From positions 9,984,171-10,048,170 of the forward strand of contig NC_052505.1 in assembly GCF_014356525.2 (NCBI RefSeq): a stretch of 64,000 bases of DNA, written 5' to 3'. The notes beneath the pieces were generated by a model that worked only from the letters and a program-made list of their open reading frames with translations, did not search any database and was not told the DNA's origin. The translations under genes and the position numbers were made by a program. This document shows, one piece after another, positions 55,428 to 64,000 of this stretch. This stretch comes from Nilaparvata lugens. Taxonomy: Eukaryota > Arthropoda > Insecta > Hemiptera > Delphacidae. Every line of letters starts with the position of its first letter. Position 1 is the stretch's first letter.

Positions 55428-56559
55428 ACTGTTTGAGCTCTATTTTATTAAGGCATCGTGTGATAATTACTGTGTAGATGTCACGGCTATGATTGTTATT
55501 AATTTTAGTGATTGTAATCATTGAAGCTCAATTTGTTACACCTGTGAAAATAGCATCCTGGGGAATTAATTTTTGCAATAAAATTAATGTATTATTATTG
55601 TAATTGAATATTATGATCCTGATTAATTTCATTTGCAATTCCATGGTGACTCACTTAATTATTGATTACCAACTGTAATAAATGTTTGTAAAATTCTATA
55701 TTACAATTTCAATCTAAATGGAAAAAAGTATATCTAGTTCATTCTTTATTCGCGTCTATCACTAATACTTGTTAGACGAATTAATACTCTTGTTATCATC
55801 AATACCACTGATAAACTACTCAGTTTAATAACACATCAATCAATTACATTTATCATAAAAAAGCATTAACATTTCATTTTACTGTAATTTCAATATTTTT
55901 TTCGAATTGAAAGTGGATTTTTTTCTAGTAGCTTTCTACTGTACTGTATCGTTTTAAAATATAAGGTCGATTGAATTGAATCTAGCAATTGTTAGTTCTA
56001 AGAAATTTTCAAGCAGATGCTTAGATTCAATTCAGCTGTATAATTTATTTGTATCTAGAACCAATGCACCTAGAATACATGTATTTTAGGTACCTTGGCT
56101 AGAACTAATAATTACTGGGTGCTAGTCACTAGTTTTGCAGTTCTGCAGATTCTAGTTTTTATTCAATCGACCCATTGTTCTTAATTGTATTGACTAGTTT
56201 TTTGGCTGGCGAACCCAATATAATGCCGACACCTGATTTTGGCGGCTGGCAACCAGATCTTAGCAGTCGGCTGATGTCTCACTCGGGTCCTGGTGTGTCA
56301 CTGGCCGCCAATGGTTGCTTTCTGATGACTCACTGGCTGCTTCCCTGATGGCCTAATACGAGTCTAATGCCGCATCTACATATTCTCCCAGTCTGCTATG
56401 TAACCAGCGCCCAATGACGGCCAGCGGTAGCCAGCGTTACTTACTTATTACTTCTGGTATCTTCAGTTACAGTCAATGAATACAGGCAAACCATCCATCC
56501 ACACACTGGCGCTACCTTTAGTACCTTCTGCTTCATCCATTACTCACACTTGTGGGATC
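55428..56559. other. BOLA1 3' UTR, then unassigned DNA
   Basis: UTR to about 55600. From there AT-rich DNA with no gene. 56200-56450 is GC-richer, with several GGCTGGC/GCCAGC motifs, but I could not resolve a clean inverted repeat or an exon. Confidence 0.5.
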
Positions 56560-56652
56560 GATGGCGTCATAGAATTCAATTTCAATACACATAACACAGC
56601 AACTATTCAGATGGCAGATGAAACAGTGACCACTTTTAAAACATTCAAATCA

Positions 56653-57432
56653 TCACTCATAAATAAATTCATTAACATTATAATATGCTTTATCACAAAG
56701 CAGCTTCCTGACGGCTCTCTTGAAGGCAGTCTCATCCAACTGCTCCACACCAGGAGGCAGCTTGTTAAAGAATTTCAGTGCAGAAACTCTATAACTGGCC
56801 TGTGAACGGTGGAGACGTCTCCTGGGGACATACAGCAGGTCGCGGTGTCTTATTTTGTAATAGTGAATGTCACTAGGGGCAGCCAAAGTATGCTGTATCC
56901 TCTTAACATAGACCAAGCTCAGGAGGATGTAGTGGTTGAAGACCGGCAGCACACCAAGGCATGTGAAGAGTCCATCTTGCAGTGAGCAAGATCGTCGCTG
57001 CCTGTAAGCCTGTTATGATTCTTACAACCCTCTTTTGCAGCCTCGGGACATCAGCAGCCCCCGCCGACCCTACAGGAGCAATCCGTAGGTGATGTGGCAA
57101 TGTAAGAGCGCTCGATACATCATTACAAGGTTCTTCTCAGTCACCATCATCTTGAGCAGTAGAAAGCAAATGCGAAAGAGTCGGATGGTTACCTGCTGTA
57201 TATGACTGTTGCTGCTGAGTTTACTGTCCAAGACAAAGCCCAGCAGCTTTACTGGATTCTGAGGGTCACGCAGTTCTTGGGACAAGCTGCAAATGATCCT
57301 TTGGGTTTTGTCCTCATTGAGCTGGAATCGATTAGCCAGGAACCATGAAGTGGCAGAACGCAGATGCCTCCAAAACCAGTTCTAGCTCAGCACCCGATGA
57401 CAGTAGAGATGCATCATCCGCATACATCAGAG
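56653..57432 (-). pseudogene. LINE reverse transcriptase C-terminal half, minus strand
   Basis: From high to low coordinates: LMYADDASLLSS (57430-57395), PVKLLGFVLDSKLSSNSHIQ, MYRALLHCHITYGLLL, RLQKRVVRIITG, HYYKIRHRDLLYVPRRRL and SALKFFNKLPPGVEQ, ending YYNVNEFIYE at 56653. It needs at least three frame shifts. The cut just before YADD meets the plus-strand fragment at 57433, so the copy is truncated there. Confidence 0.85.
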
Positions 57433-57572
57433 GTGATATACATCAATACAATACCAGACATGCTGCCTCATTGGAGATACCTCGCAGCAGACTGGCTGGA
57501 ACTTGCAACAGCTTCACGACACAAGCTATAAAATTTTTCAACAGTATTCACAAGGAGATACAAGGCAAATGA
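57433..57572 (+). pseudogene. LINE tail fragment, plus strand, facing the previous one
   Basis: Encodes GDIHQYNTRHAASLEIPRSR and AIKFFNSIHKEIQG, the same tail motif (HxYNTR..FFN) seen in the other LINEs, but on the opposite strand. It directly abuts the YADD end of the minus-strand copy, so the two form a head-on junction. Confidence 0.75.
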
Positions 57573-57584
57573 AACTCCAGGTTC

Positions 57585-58253
57585 TATGCCATTGTGAAGA
57601 GCAAACTTATTCATAGACCACTCTACTCGGTGGGGGACTTTTTTACAGATCCAGTACCTCCACAACATGAATAGCCATGCAGTTTTCATTATTGTACTGC
57701 ACCGTATGTGACGGAAGTTTTTTTTGACACTGCCTATCTGGAGACCCCAGTCATTGGCAACGACTTCAAGTATTCAAGAGAGGAACCTTGGTCATTGAGG
57801 TCATTTTTCATGACTAGGAACAGTGTAGGCTCCAGCACCGATCTCTGAGGAACACTGGAAGTTTCCGGGAGTCAAGCTGAGTCCTTTCAGAAAGGTGGTC
57901 GACATTGGCCTTCATTGGGCCAATAGATGCGGCATTAGAACTATTGCCCACTATAGTGAGGTCCACGTTATAATGACTGTATTTGATCAACTTTGGTTTT
58001 GCTATCCTTGTCTATCATTCGACAAAGCCGGTGGTACTATCCTTTTCTAGGTCCACAACGATGTCAATTATGTTTTTGACAGTGTAGAAATATAATTGAT
58101 TAATGCAGAGAATCGGCATCGCTATTCTTCTATCTTTATCAACTGCCATTATAACGTGGACCACACTATACTCACTCGGACAATAACTTTTTGCGACCCA
58201 CTGGTGTCCTATATAGATTACTGGGTTAGCCTAGGGGTATGATTACATTGGAT
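57585..58253. repeat. Duplicated block D, copy 1 (with MITE)
   Basis: Aligns with 60124-60760 from TATGCCATTGTGAAGAGCAA to GGTATGATTACATTGGAT. Copy 1 carries the MITE at 57954-58168 and lacks the 119-bp insert found in copy 2. Small deletions also differ (e.g. after GGTGGGG near 57630, and CCGGGAGTCAAGC near 57867). The block includes minus-strand LINE RT remnants such as FLVMINDLNDQG. Confidence 0.88.
57954..58168. mobile_element. TA-inserting MITE, 215-bp form
   Basis: TAGTGAGGTCCACGTTATAA at the left and TTATAACGTGGACCACACTA at the right, flanked by TA (57952-57953, 58169-58170). The homologous empty site in block copy 2, CCCCACTACTCGCTCGG around 60680, has a single TA, which proves TA duplication on insertion. 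No transposase. Confidence 0.92.
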
Positions 58254-58429
58254 AATAATAATAATGAGTTTCTGTTCATGGCGTGGTCATAAGTATGGCC
58301 ACAAGTGAACAAGTCAAGAACATAAAAAACTGTCATAAGACAGGTCAAGAACAAAAATACACATCAAACACAAAAAGCAGCAAGCAGAAGAGGCAGCAAG
58401 ACTAATGCAAGAAGTATCTACTTACAGTC

Positions 58430-60121
58430 TGAGGATCACAACTCCCTCATAGAATAGAAGGGGTTCTCCTGAAGGAAAGCCCTCAGTCTCCTCTTCAAGA
58501 CTGTCTCTGGCAGAGTCCTGGCTGAAACTGGCAGCTTGTTCAAAATTTTAGCTGGCTGGTAGATGAGGCTGCTGGGTCCTCTCCAATCTACAATATGGCA
58601 GGTCCAGCCTCAGCCTGCCTCTGGTGCCATGATCATGCACATCACCCCTGGTAGGCAAAGTACGGACACTGTGGAATGCCTTTATAGCTGACCTGTAAAT
58701 GTAAAAATTGAATACAGTGAGAATCTTTTCACTCACAAAAAGAGGCTGACAATGCGCTAAAAATTCTGCCCCACAAAGAATCCGGATGGCCTTCTTCTGC
58801 ACCAGCAGTACATCTTTTACCTCAGAGGCACCACCCCACAAGGTGATGCCATAGGCCATCGCACTCTGAAGAAGGCAAAGTAACACATTCGGAGATGGGC
58901 CTCTGGTACACATCTTCTCAGGCTCCTGAGCAAAAACAGCACCCTGCTCAACCTGCCACAGACTACCTGAATGTGACTGCCCCAGGAAAGCTTATGGTCC
59001 AGAGTGAAGCCAAGAGCTTCACTGGAGGGAAATCATAATGTACTCCATCCTAAGGCCAAACACAATCTCTGGTCTTCTCACTATTGAGAAGGAAGAGATT
59101 TGCCTGAAACCAGTCCGCAACAGCCCTCTCAGAAGCACACATCTTTCTGCCCAGGTCAGTCATGTCACCACTGATATCCAGCATTGAGGTGTCATCAGCA
59201 TAACACACCACAGTCCTGTCTCTGAAAAGGGCAACATCATTAATCATGATAAGAAACAGGAGAGGCCCCAGTACAGAGCCCTGGGGGACCCCACAGCTCA
59301 CTGATCTGACTTGAGACCTCACACCATTCGCTAGCAGTATCTGCTCACGTCCTTCCATGTAGGAACGGAGAAGCATCCGAGGGCTGTCACCAATTCCATA
59401 GGAAGCGAGCTTGGCCAAAAGAGTAGCATGGTCCAGGGTGTCAAATGCCTGCTAAGGTCACAGTGTGAGCCCAGCAAGGCCTCCCTTCTCAAAACTTGCA
59501 TGGACCTTGCGAGCCATCTTCAACAACTGAGGAAAAACTCCAGCATGAAGACATTCATTGATTGCACAAGATAATGGGGCTGCAATGACATCAATGATGG
59601 ACTTCAACACTATGATTGTCATGCCATAAATATCCTGGCTTTGAGAATTTCGGAAACCATTGACCATTTAACAATGTGACTAGGGGAAACGTCATACCAC
59701 TGTAATAATCTGGCCTCACTTCTGTCCAAGTTCTCCATTGGGTTCATATTAGTGGTTGGTATAGATGCAACACTATGGTCAATGTTTTGCAAGAGCACAC
59801 TATTAAACTCGTCAGGACTAGCAGAGCAAGTGACTTTAGCTGACCTCTATTCCTATTTACAAGATTCCAAGCTGCTTTGCATGGATTGGGTGCATTCTCA
59901 ATTTCTTGCATACCGGTATTGGCCAATTTCTTGGCTTTGTCAATCTTGCATTTATAATCTGACTTTGCCCTGGAATAGGCTTGATAAATCTTATCCTCCA
60001 CTTGAGGGCAGTTTGACAATGCATAGTTGTCTTTAAGAGTCAGTACCAGTTCTTTGAGTCTAGATAGTTCAGGGGTAAACCATATTTTTGACTTTGGCCT
60101 GTTGCAAGATCTTCTCTGCTG
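58430..60121 (-). pseudogene. LINE (jockey/CR1-like) with linker and RT, several frame breaks
   Basis: Minus strand from 60121 down: a linker with KAAWNLVNRNRGQLKS (about 59880); an RT fingers remnant with YGMTIIVLKSIIDVI (59640-59600); HATLLAKLASYGIGD near 59400; CGVPQGSVLGPLLFLIMIND; the catalytic VVCYADDTSMLD (about 59200); WFQANLFLLNSEKT; QSAMAYGITLWGGAS; KKAIRILCGA and DHGTRGRLRLDLP, ending near 58540. Frame shifts occur near 59450, 59040 and others. The endonuclease is not seen. Together with the neighbouring fragments it forms a LINE cluster. Confidence 0.88.
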
Positions 60122-60123
60122 CT

Positions 60124-60760
60124 TATGCCATTGTGAAGAGCAAACTTATTCATAGACCACTCTACTTGGTGGGGAAATTGAAGGAGGAGTTCCTTTTTTA
60201 CAGATCCAGCTCCTCCATTCACAACATGAATAGCCATGTAGTTTCCATTACTGTAATGCACCGTATGTGACGGAAGTTTTTTTTTTGACACTGCCTATCT
60301 GGAGACCCCAGTCATTGGCAACGACTTCAAGTATTCAAGTGTGTCTTTGGAAACAGTACTGCACCAAGAGCTCAAACTGTAACGTTCAATAAAGTTATTT
60401 AGATGAAACAAGTAGATTATCCTCATCACTGATTTTTTTTGGGTATTTTATTCGATTCGGCAACGACTTCAAGTATTCAAGAGAGGAACCTTGGTCATTG
60501 AGGTCATTTATCATGACTAGGAACAGTGTAGGCCCCAGCACTGATCCCTGAGGAACACTGGAAGTGTCCGGGAGCCTGCACCATTGCCATTGAAAGAGTC
60601 AAGCTGAGTCCTTCCAGAAAGGTGGTCGACATTGGCCTTCATTGGGCCAATAGATGCGGCATTAGAACTATTGCCCCACTACTCGCTCGGATAATAACTT
60701 TTTTCGACTCACTGGTGTCCTAGATGACTGGGTTAGCCTAAGGGTATGATTACATTGGAT
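60124..60760. repeat. Duplicated block D, copy 2 (with 119-bp insert)
   Basis: Partner of 57585-58253. It holds the insert at 60340-60458 flanked by a 23-bp duplication and lacks the MITE. 60340-60458 is the only large gap relative to copy 1. Confidence 0.88.
60340..60458. mobile_element. 119-bp insertion with 23-bp target duplication
   Basis: The 23-bp sequence GGCAACGACTTCAAGTATTC plus AAG occurs on both sides (60317-60339 and 60459-60481) and only once in block copy 1 (57756-57778). The insert reads on the minus strand CCGAATCGAATAAAATACCC.. and matches 48981-49100. The long target duplication suggests target-primed retrotransposition (a SINE or truncated LINE). No frame. Confidence 0.88.
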
Positions 60761-60779
60761 GCACGTATGTGCAAGTATA

Positions 60780-60994
60780 TAGTGAGGTCCATGTTATAAT
60801 GACAGTATTTGATCAACTTCAGTTTTGTTATCTTCGTCTATCATTCGACAAAGCCGGTGGTACTATCCTTTTCTAGGTCCACAACGATGACAATTATGTT
60901 TTTGACGGTGTAGAAATATAATTAATTAATGCAGAGAATTGACATCGCTATTCTTCTATCTTTATCCACTGTCATTATAACGTGGACCACACTA
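60780..60994. mobile_element. TA-inserting MITE, 215-bp form, second copy
   Basis: TAGTGAGGTCCATGTTATAA to TTATAACGTGGACCACACTA, flanked by TA at 60778-60779 and 60995-60996. It has the same length as 57954-58168 and is nearly identical, so both moved recently. It sits 20 bases after block D copy 2. Confidence 0.92.
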
Positions 60995-61249
60995 TAGGAA
61001 GATCATGCATGACCAAGCGCACAGATGAGAAACAAAATATTGAATGAGCCGTAGAAAACGCGTTATTGAGACGCATTATAGTGATTTGCAGTGCTCCAGT
61101 AAATCTATTCTTAGGATAGTACATAATATTGTTAATTGCGTCTACCACCGTAATATAAAATACATTATCCCCCATAGGCCTATTTGAAAAAATCAAATTC
61201 TATCCAATTTCCCGCTAAAATTTGAAGTGACAAGCTCCTGGAGAAGAAA
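60995..61249. other. Unassigned DNA
   Basis: Nothing recognised. Confidence 0.4.
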
Positions 61250-61421
61250 ACGTAGCAGCGCTGTAATCGCAGTCATGCGCAATCACAGTCGACCCACCCC
61301 ACTTTCTATGGCGGCCATATTGTGCCGTGTGAGTTGTCAGTCAGCCAGCAGCGTGAAGTAGTGTTTTTACTCATGTGTTTTTCCATTTGAGTTTTTTTTC
61401 CTCAATCAATTTAATAAGTAA
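61250..61421 (+). promoter_or_regulatory. Possible promoter and 5' noncoding exon
   Basis: A GC-richer patch with TATGGCGGCCATATTGTGCC (61307-61326), which contains YY1/Pho-type GCCAT motifs on both strands, then GTTGTCAGTCAGCCAGC with Inr-like TCAGT. A GTAAGT donor follows at about 61418. A later acceptor, AGTTTGTTTACAG, ends at 62750 but opens into a frame that stops at once. The gene may extend beyond the window. Confidence 0.3.
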
Positions 61422-62860
61422 GTAAATCTATTTAACACCAAAATAATTCTCCTCCTATTTCTCACAAGATTTTCTAAGAGCCTTCATCCATTGTACTCAA
61501 AGTTTTAGGCTAAACCACCGGTTGGTCTCTTTATTTTTCAATGATCCAAATTATTTGGAACATTTAAAATTCTAATCTGCATCAGATCAATCTAAGTTCT
61601 TTCAATTGTTTTTATAAAAAAATTATCATTCAATTAGAACTACCTCCACCATAATTGAGTTCTGTAACATTGAATAAGTTAGCCAATTAACTCCATGTCA
61701 CTGGAATCATTCATGTCCCAAGTTTTGCCATTGATGAGCAAGAGAAAGTTTTCAATTCTAAATGCCAAATATTTTTTTTTCTAAGATTGTATTACAATCC
61801 CATTGCTGAATATATTTAATATGAAGTACTTTTCACTGAATAATCCATTTTAAATTATCTTTAATAACATCTTTTCGTAAACCTTTTCAAAGGAAGATAA
61901 ATCCATTCTCTTTTATTAAAATCAATATTTTTATTAACTAATATTTAATATGTGATAATACATAACAGTTTTTTATTTATTCTTCAGTAGTTTTCACAAA
62001 TTTTAGTAAAAAACAGTTCTGTATTGAAGGTTAGGAATGTACATGCCAAGACTGGTTTTTCCACTGGGCTAACCTATTTATGACACATCGCCACTCAGAA
62101 TTACCTGACTCGTCGCGATATTCAAATTCTTCAAGGTACCTAATTTTAAGGACGAGCCCTTCCTATCTAATCTTATCAAGTTGAAAGTTGATAATAATCT
62201 TTGTTTTTATGATATTTTACAATTCATTAAAAGTTTTGTAACTGGCAATTTGTTGAGCCATGAAAATTTGATGATTTTTTGTTTTACAAATAGGTTATTT
62301 ACTGTAGTCCAGACAATAATAATAATAATAATAATAATACTTAGAGTGATGCACACATAAGCTCTTAGACTTGTGCATGAGTAATGAGTAAGAGGGATGA
62401 TGATGAGAGATGACGAATACTTTAATAAAGTAAAAATTTTAGGTACCGTAGTCTGAAATTGACAATTCAATAAAGAAATAAATGTCATTAAATTTAAATA
62501 GATAGATTTTAATAATTTATTTTTACAATTTATTGAACGTTTTGAGTAGCACTGGCAAATATTAAGTAGCCTACCTTTCAGGCTAGAGGGGCTAAACCAC
62601 AAACATTTCAATAATTTTTCTTTCAACAGTATTCACTGTAAACTTTAATAAACTTTAATTGTTACTTACTACCTAATTCTTATGAATTAAGAGTTGAAAG
62701 CAGAATTAAACAATTCAAACAAATTATTAACATTTTAAGTTTGTTTACAGATAAAAATGAAGTTTTGAAACACCCAAGTTCTTATTTTTTTGTTGAGCTC
62801 ATTGGTTGACCCTCTTGGCAGAAATATTTTTGGGCCGCAAAAATCATTCAAATTCAACTC
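61422..62860. other. Unassigned AT-rich DNA with an (AAT)n run
   Basis: Contains a 27-bp AAT run at 62313-62339. The 139-codon minus-strand frame at 62207-62626 spans the run and has no domain. Nothing else recognised. Confidence 0.4.
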
Positions 62861-63054
62861 TTAGCCTTAACTCACACTTACGCGACTCAGGTCGAGAAGT
62901 AACTCGACTCCAGTCTAGAGCATTTGTTTTCAAATGGTGACTGTCGCGGAGACTAGAATCGACTGGTCTGCGTGTCACCATTTGGAAACACATGCTCTCG
63001 ACTAGAGTCGAGTCTCTTCTCGACCTGAGTCGTGAAAGTGTGAGTTGAGCCTTA
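62861..63054. repeat. Foldback element, 194 bp
   Basis: Nearly the whole element is an inverted repeat. Left arm landmarks AACTCACACTTACGCGACTC, AGGTCGAGAAG and CAAATGGTGAC are mirrored on the right by GTCACCATTTGGAAAC, CTTCTCGACCTGAGTCG and AGTGTGAGTTGAG. The loop is about 15 bp. The high GC contrasts with its surroundings. The 74-codon frame across it is not a gene. Confidence 0.85.
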
Positions 63055-63846
63055 ATGCTTTTGTACAAATAGATTCACAACAAATAACTTATTGTAAAAC
63101 ACTCACCTATCAAAAACTATAATTAAATTCTATGGGCGTGTGCACTAAGATTCAGTCGTTCCAATTTCTAATGGTCTCGGAATAGTATAGATTTATAATA
63201 ATATGGATAAAATTTTCATCCCGCTAACACCGATCTGTCCACTCTCAGTGTGCATACACCCTGAGACAGGTGATACAGGTTTTACAGGTGATTCTCGCGC
63301 TGAATTAATTTTGCGCGTCTTCAGAAATTACATGACCTCTTATGGGGAACATCTATTTTGCTCATATAGTTAATAAAAGAATTTCTGAGACGCCCGTATA
63401 GTTGGGACCTAAGGATCAGGCCACACAGAAAGCAGTCTACGAGCCTTTATCTGTATCTTGGATCGCTTCCTAAGATATGGATATATTTTACAAAATGATA
63501 TCTTATAGAGATGGCTCTGGGATATAGATATAAGTTTGAACATATAAGTTGGGATCGCAGTTCGCTCTCTGAAGTATGTGGTCGGGCTCTAAACAAGAAA
63601 TTAGAAAGTTGAATTATCTAATTCCATTCCCTGAAGCCCGGCTATCATTCTAGAAATGGCTGTGACGATTTACGAAGAAAATTATTTACTTACGAAGAAA
63701 ATTTATTTATCTACTAGATTGTTCAAATATCAAATTTTGTTTACTTTGCAAACTACAGTTTTGTTTTCAACTTGTCTTTAGTTTGTCTAAATAAAAAAAA
63801 TGATTAAAAGTTTCCCAGTTATGTAGTTTTTGAAATTATATAATTA
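63055..63846. other. Unassigned AT-rich DNA
   Basis: Nothing recognised. 63230-63320 is slightly GC-richer, with GTGATACAGGTTTTACAGGTGA-like direct repeats. Confidence 0.4.
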
Positions 63847-64000
63847 CTAGCTGTACCCTGCCACGCTTCGCAGTGGCACATTGTGATTGAATGTTTATTT
63901 TTTTTCTCTGTGGCCCCCACTATATATAAAATATGTGTTGGGAAACCACAAATATTATGCTTGTTAAATAAATTATGAACATCTGTGTTATGTGAGCTGT
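63847..64000 (-). mobile_element. Helitron-like 3' end, element runs off the window
   Basis: On the minus strand the hairpin GCCACTGCGAAGCGTGGC is followed by AGGGTACAG and CTAG (63850-63847), next to a host T (A on the plus strand at 63846). This is the same terminal architecture as 19623-19833 and 38894-39551. The 5' end lies beyond 64000. Confidence 0.65.

Noticed and set aside
62207..62626. 139-codon minus-strand frame
   Set aside because: It includes the AAT run (an Ile stretch), has no domain, and has AT-driven composition.

Overview
The window is animal nuclear DNA, almost certainly from an insect. It is AT-rich, has spliced genes with long introns, and is full of transposable elements. 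A sap-sucking hemipteran such as a planthopper would fit the repeat style, but that is an impression and the sequence does not prove it. There is no operon, CRISPR array, rRNA or complete tRNA gene.

Three host genes are supported. (1) A large single coding exon at 31978-36009 (+) encodes a secreted, Thr/Ser/Pro/Gln-rich mucin-like protein. It begins just after a splice acceptor and is followed by about 2.4 kb of probable 3' UTR. (2) MOZART1/MZT1 at 43996-44295 (-) is a small subunit of gamma-tubulin ring complexes. (3) BOLA1, a mitochondrial BolA-family protein of iron-sulfur metabolism, lies in three coding exons between 50479 and 55427 (+). Two further minus-strand open segments with splice-like ends (40959-41022 and 41188-41373) may be exons of an unidentified gene.

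Layout. 1-22.8 kb: mostly unassigned AT-rich DNA with foldback elements, TTC/GAA microsatellites, two small Helitron-like elements and a hAT-type MITE. 22.8-25.6 kb: a near-identical tandem A-B-A-B-A array in which B is the 3' part of a LINE. 25.6-31.9 kb: unassigned, with foldback repeats. 32-38.5 kb: the mucin-like gene. 38.7-41 kb: a SINE-like piece and a complete 658-bp Helitron-like element. 41-49 kb: two broken LINE reverse transcriptases around MZT1. 49.3-55.6 kb: BOLA1, whose introns and upstream DNA hold three copies of one TA-inserting MITE and another TIR element. 56.5-61 kb: a nest of LINE fragments containing a duplicated block (57.6-58.25 and 60.12-60.76 kb) whose copies serve as empty sites for each other's insertions. 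61-64 kb: a possible 5' exon or promoter, a 194-bp foldback element, and the end of another Helitron-like element running off the window.

No new multi-gene system was found. The most informative signals are structural. Paralogous empty sites fix target-site duplications. Two LINE fragments are bracketed by direct repeats of 235-281 bp. One foldback family carries a tRNA T-arm-like motif in its loop. All calls are by eye from sequence and translated frames; no database was searched.
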